This document shows positions 13,540-14,296 of a stretch of 14,296 bases of DNA, piece by piece. The translations under genes were made by a program, and so were the position numbers. Every line of letters starts with the position of its first letter. Positions within the stretch are counted from its first letter, which is position 1. The DNA comes from CAYOXX01 sp964408025 (GTDB taxonomy: Bacteria; Acidobacteriota; DATKUA01): contig CAYOXX010000085.1 in NCBI GenBank assembly GCA_964408025.1, positions 1 to 14,296 on the forward strand. The letters run 5' to 3'. The notes beneath the pieces were generated by a model. It was not told the origin of the DNA and ran no database searches. It was given only the letters and a program-made list of their open reading frames with translations.

Positions 13540-14296
13540 ATGACTCGTCGCCGGCATGTATGGGCAATGGTCTTAGCGCTCGCCGCCGTCGCTCTTTTAT
13601 GGACGGCGTCCCCGCAAGCCGCTACCCAAGACGTCTCCGTACCGACTCCGGCCGAGGAGATCGGCTTCGAGCCGGGCGCCGAACGGCAACTGGCCGACTG
13701 GGAGCAGATAGTCGGCTACTTCCGGACCGTTGACGCCACCTCGCAGAGGGTGGAGCTGGTCGAGCTCGGCCGTTCGCCCGAGGGGCGCCTGATCGTCGCC
13801 GCCTATATCTCCTCGCAGGATAACATAGCCCGCCTGCCGGAGTTGCTGGAGACGCAGCGGTTGCTGACCTACATGCCCGAGGCAGACGACGAGAGTTCGC
13901 GCTGGGGCGGCCACAAGCTCTTCGTCCTCATCAACTGCTCGATCCACAGCACCGAGATCGGCGCATCGCAGATGGCGATGGGGCTGCTACACCGCCTGGC
14001 CACCGCCGAAGGCCAAGAAGCAGCACTGATCCGCGAGCGCCTGGTGGTGATACTCATACCCAGCCCCAACCCCGACGGCATCGAGATGGTGGTCCAGTGG
14101 TACCGACGCTGGCTCGACACGCCCTACGAGGGCTGCCAGCCGCCGCGGCTCTACGAGCGCTACGCCGGCCACGACGACAACCGCGACTGGTACGCCCTCA
14201 ACCTGCCGGAGACGCAAGTGGTCAACCCCTGGCTCTCCGACCTCTGGTTCCCGCCGGTGACCTGGGACGCCCATCAGATGGGGCGCACCGGCTACC
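13540..14296 (+). CDS. Exported M14-family zinc carboxypeptidase, N-terminal 252 aa (runs off the window)
   Basis: A secreted metallopeptidase of the carboxypeptidase A (M14) fold, truncated by the window edge. The signal peptide (MTRRRHVW, then AMVLALAAVALLW) probably ends near SPQAA (24-28). The first two zinc ligands are H136 and E139 in NCSIHSTEIGAS. PSPNPDG (175-180) and GHDDNRDW (210-217, with the substrate-binding Arg) follow, and the third zinc ligand is H245 in DAHQMG. The catalytic glutamate should lie beyond the edge. The ATG at 13540 has GGGAGG (13528-13533) 6 bases upstream. The spelling resembles the large M14-like peptidases of uncultivated bacteria rather than the short pancreatic type, so the full protein may be long. 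It follows the propeller protein on the same strand with a 326-base gap and is probably transcribed separately. Confidence 0.92.
   Translation, partial: MTRRRHVWAMVLALAAVALLWTASPQAATQDVSVPTPAEEIGFEPGAERQLADWEQIVGYFRTVDATSQRVELVELGRSPEGRLIVAAYISSQDNIARLPELLETQRLLTYMPEADDESSRWGGHKLFVLINCSIHSTEIGASQMAMGLLHRLATAEGQEAALIRERLVVILIPSPNPDGIEMVVQWYRRWLDTPYEGCQPPRLYERYAGHDDNRDWYALNLPETQVVNPWLSDLWFPPVTWDAHQMGRTGY

Overview
The window looks like chromosomal DNA from a GC-rich, probably anaerobic, Gram-negative-type bacterium. The anaerobic guess rests on an oxygen-sensitive type of ATP-driven electron activase. The guess at an uncultivated lineage rests on exported proteins built from FG-GAP blades, Fn3-like modules and DYDGDG repeats, and on dispersed multi-hairpin repeats. 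No marker gene fixes the taxonomy. Real genes have high-GC third positions, which also open long meaningless frames on the opposite strand.

Layout, left to right. 1-530 is an AT-rich patch unlike the rest; it carries one small orphan gene (284-472, +) with a near-ideal promoter and ribosome binding site. A compact multi-hairpin repeat (530-649) follows, then a class I SAM methyltransferase (806-1645, -). 1646-2068 is non-coding and full of inverted repeats of the same style. Then come a REC-PAS-PAS histidine kinase (2069-3937, -), a manganese exporter MntP (4071-4631, -) with a terminator hairpin behind it, and an overlapping pair (4754-6064 and 6043-9108, -). The pair encodes a two-module BcrA/BadF/HgdC-type activase fused to a DUF2229 region, plus a separate HgdB-like subunit.

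9109-9907 is mostly non-coding. It holds a probable promoter for the activase pair, a hairpin, and a tiny signal-peptide reading frame interrupted by TGA. Transcription then switches to the plus strand. A large exported protein (9908-13213) has a DUF4347 domain, six FG-GAP-like blades, two Fn3-like modules, a PEGA-like linker and six DYDGDG blades. An exported M14 zinc carboxypeptidase starts at 13540 and runs off the window.

Functionally, the activase pair should use ATP hydrolysis to push single low-potential electrons into a metal-cluster partner, as in 2-hydroxyacyl-CoA dehydratases and benzoyl-CoA reductases. Its own substrate cannot be read from context because no CoA transferase, acyl-CoA dehydrogenase or electron-transfer flavoprotein gene is present. 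The histidine kinase has no adjacent response regulator and may signal through its own N-terminal receiver domain. The two plus-strand genes at the right end are both exported and suggest an envelope or extracellular locus. The most unusual non-coding content is the family of short stem-loop repeats (530-649, 1717-1743, 1968-2013, perhaps 9328-9344), some in variant forms and inverted pairs.
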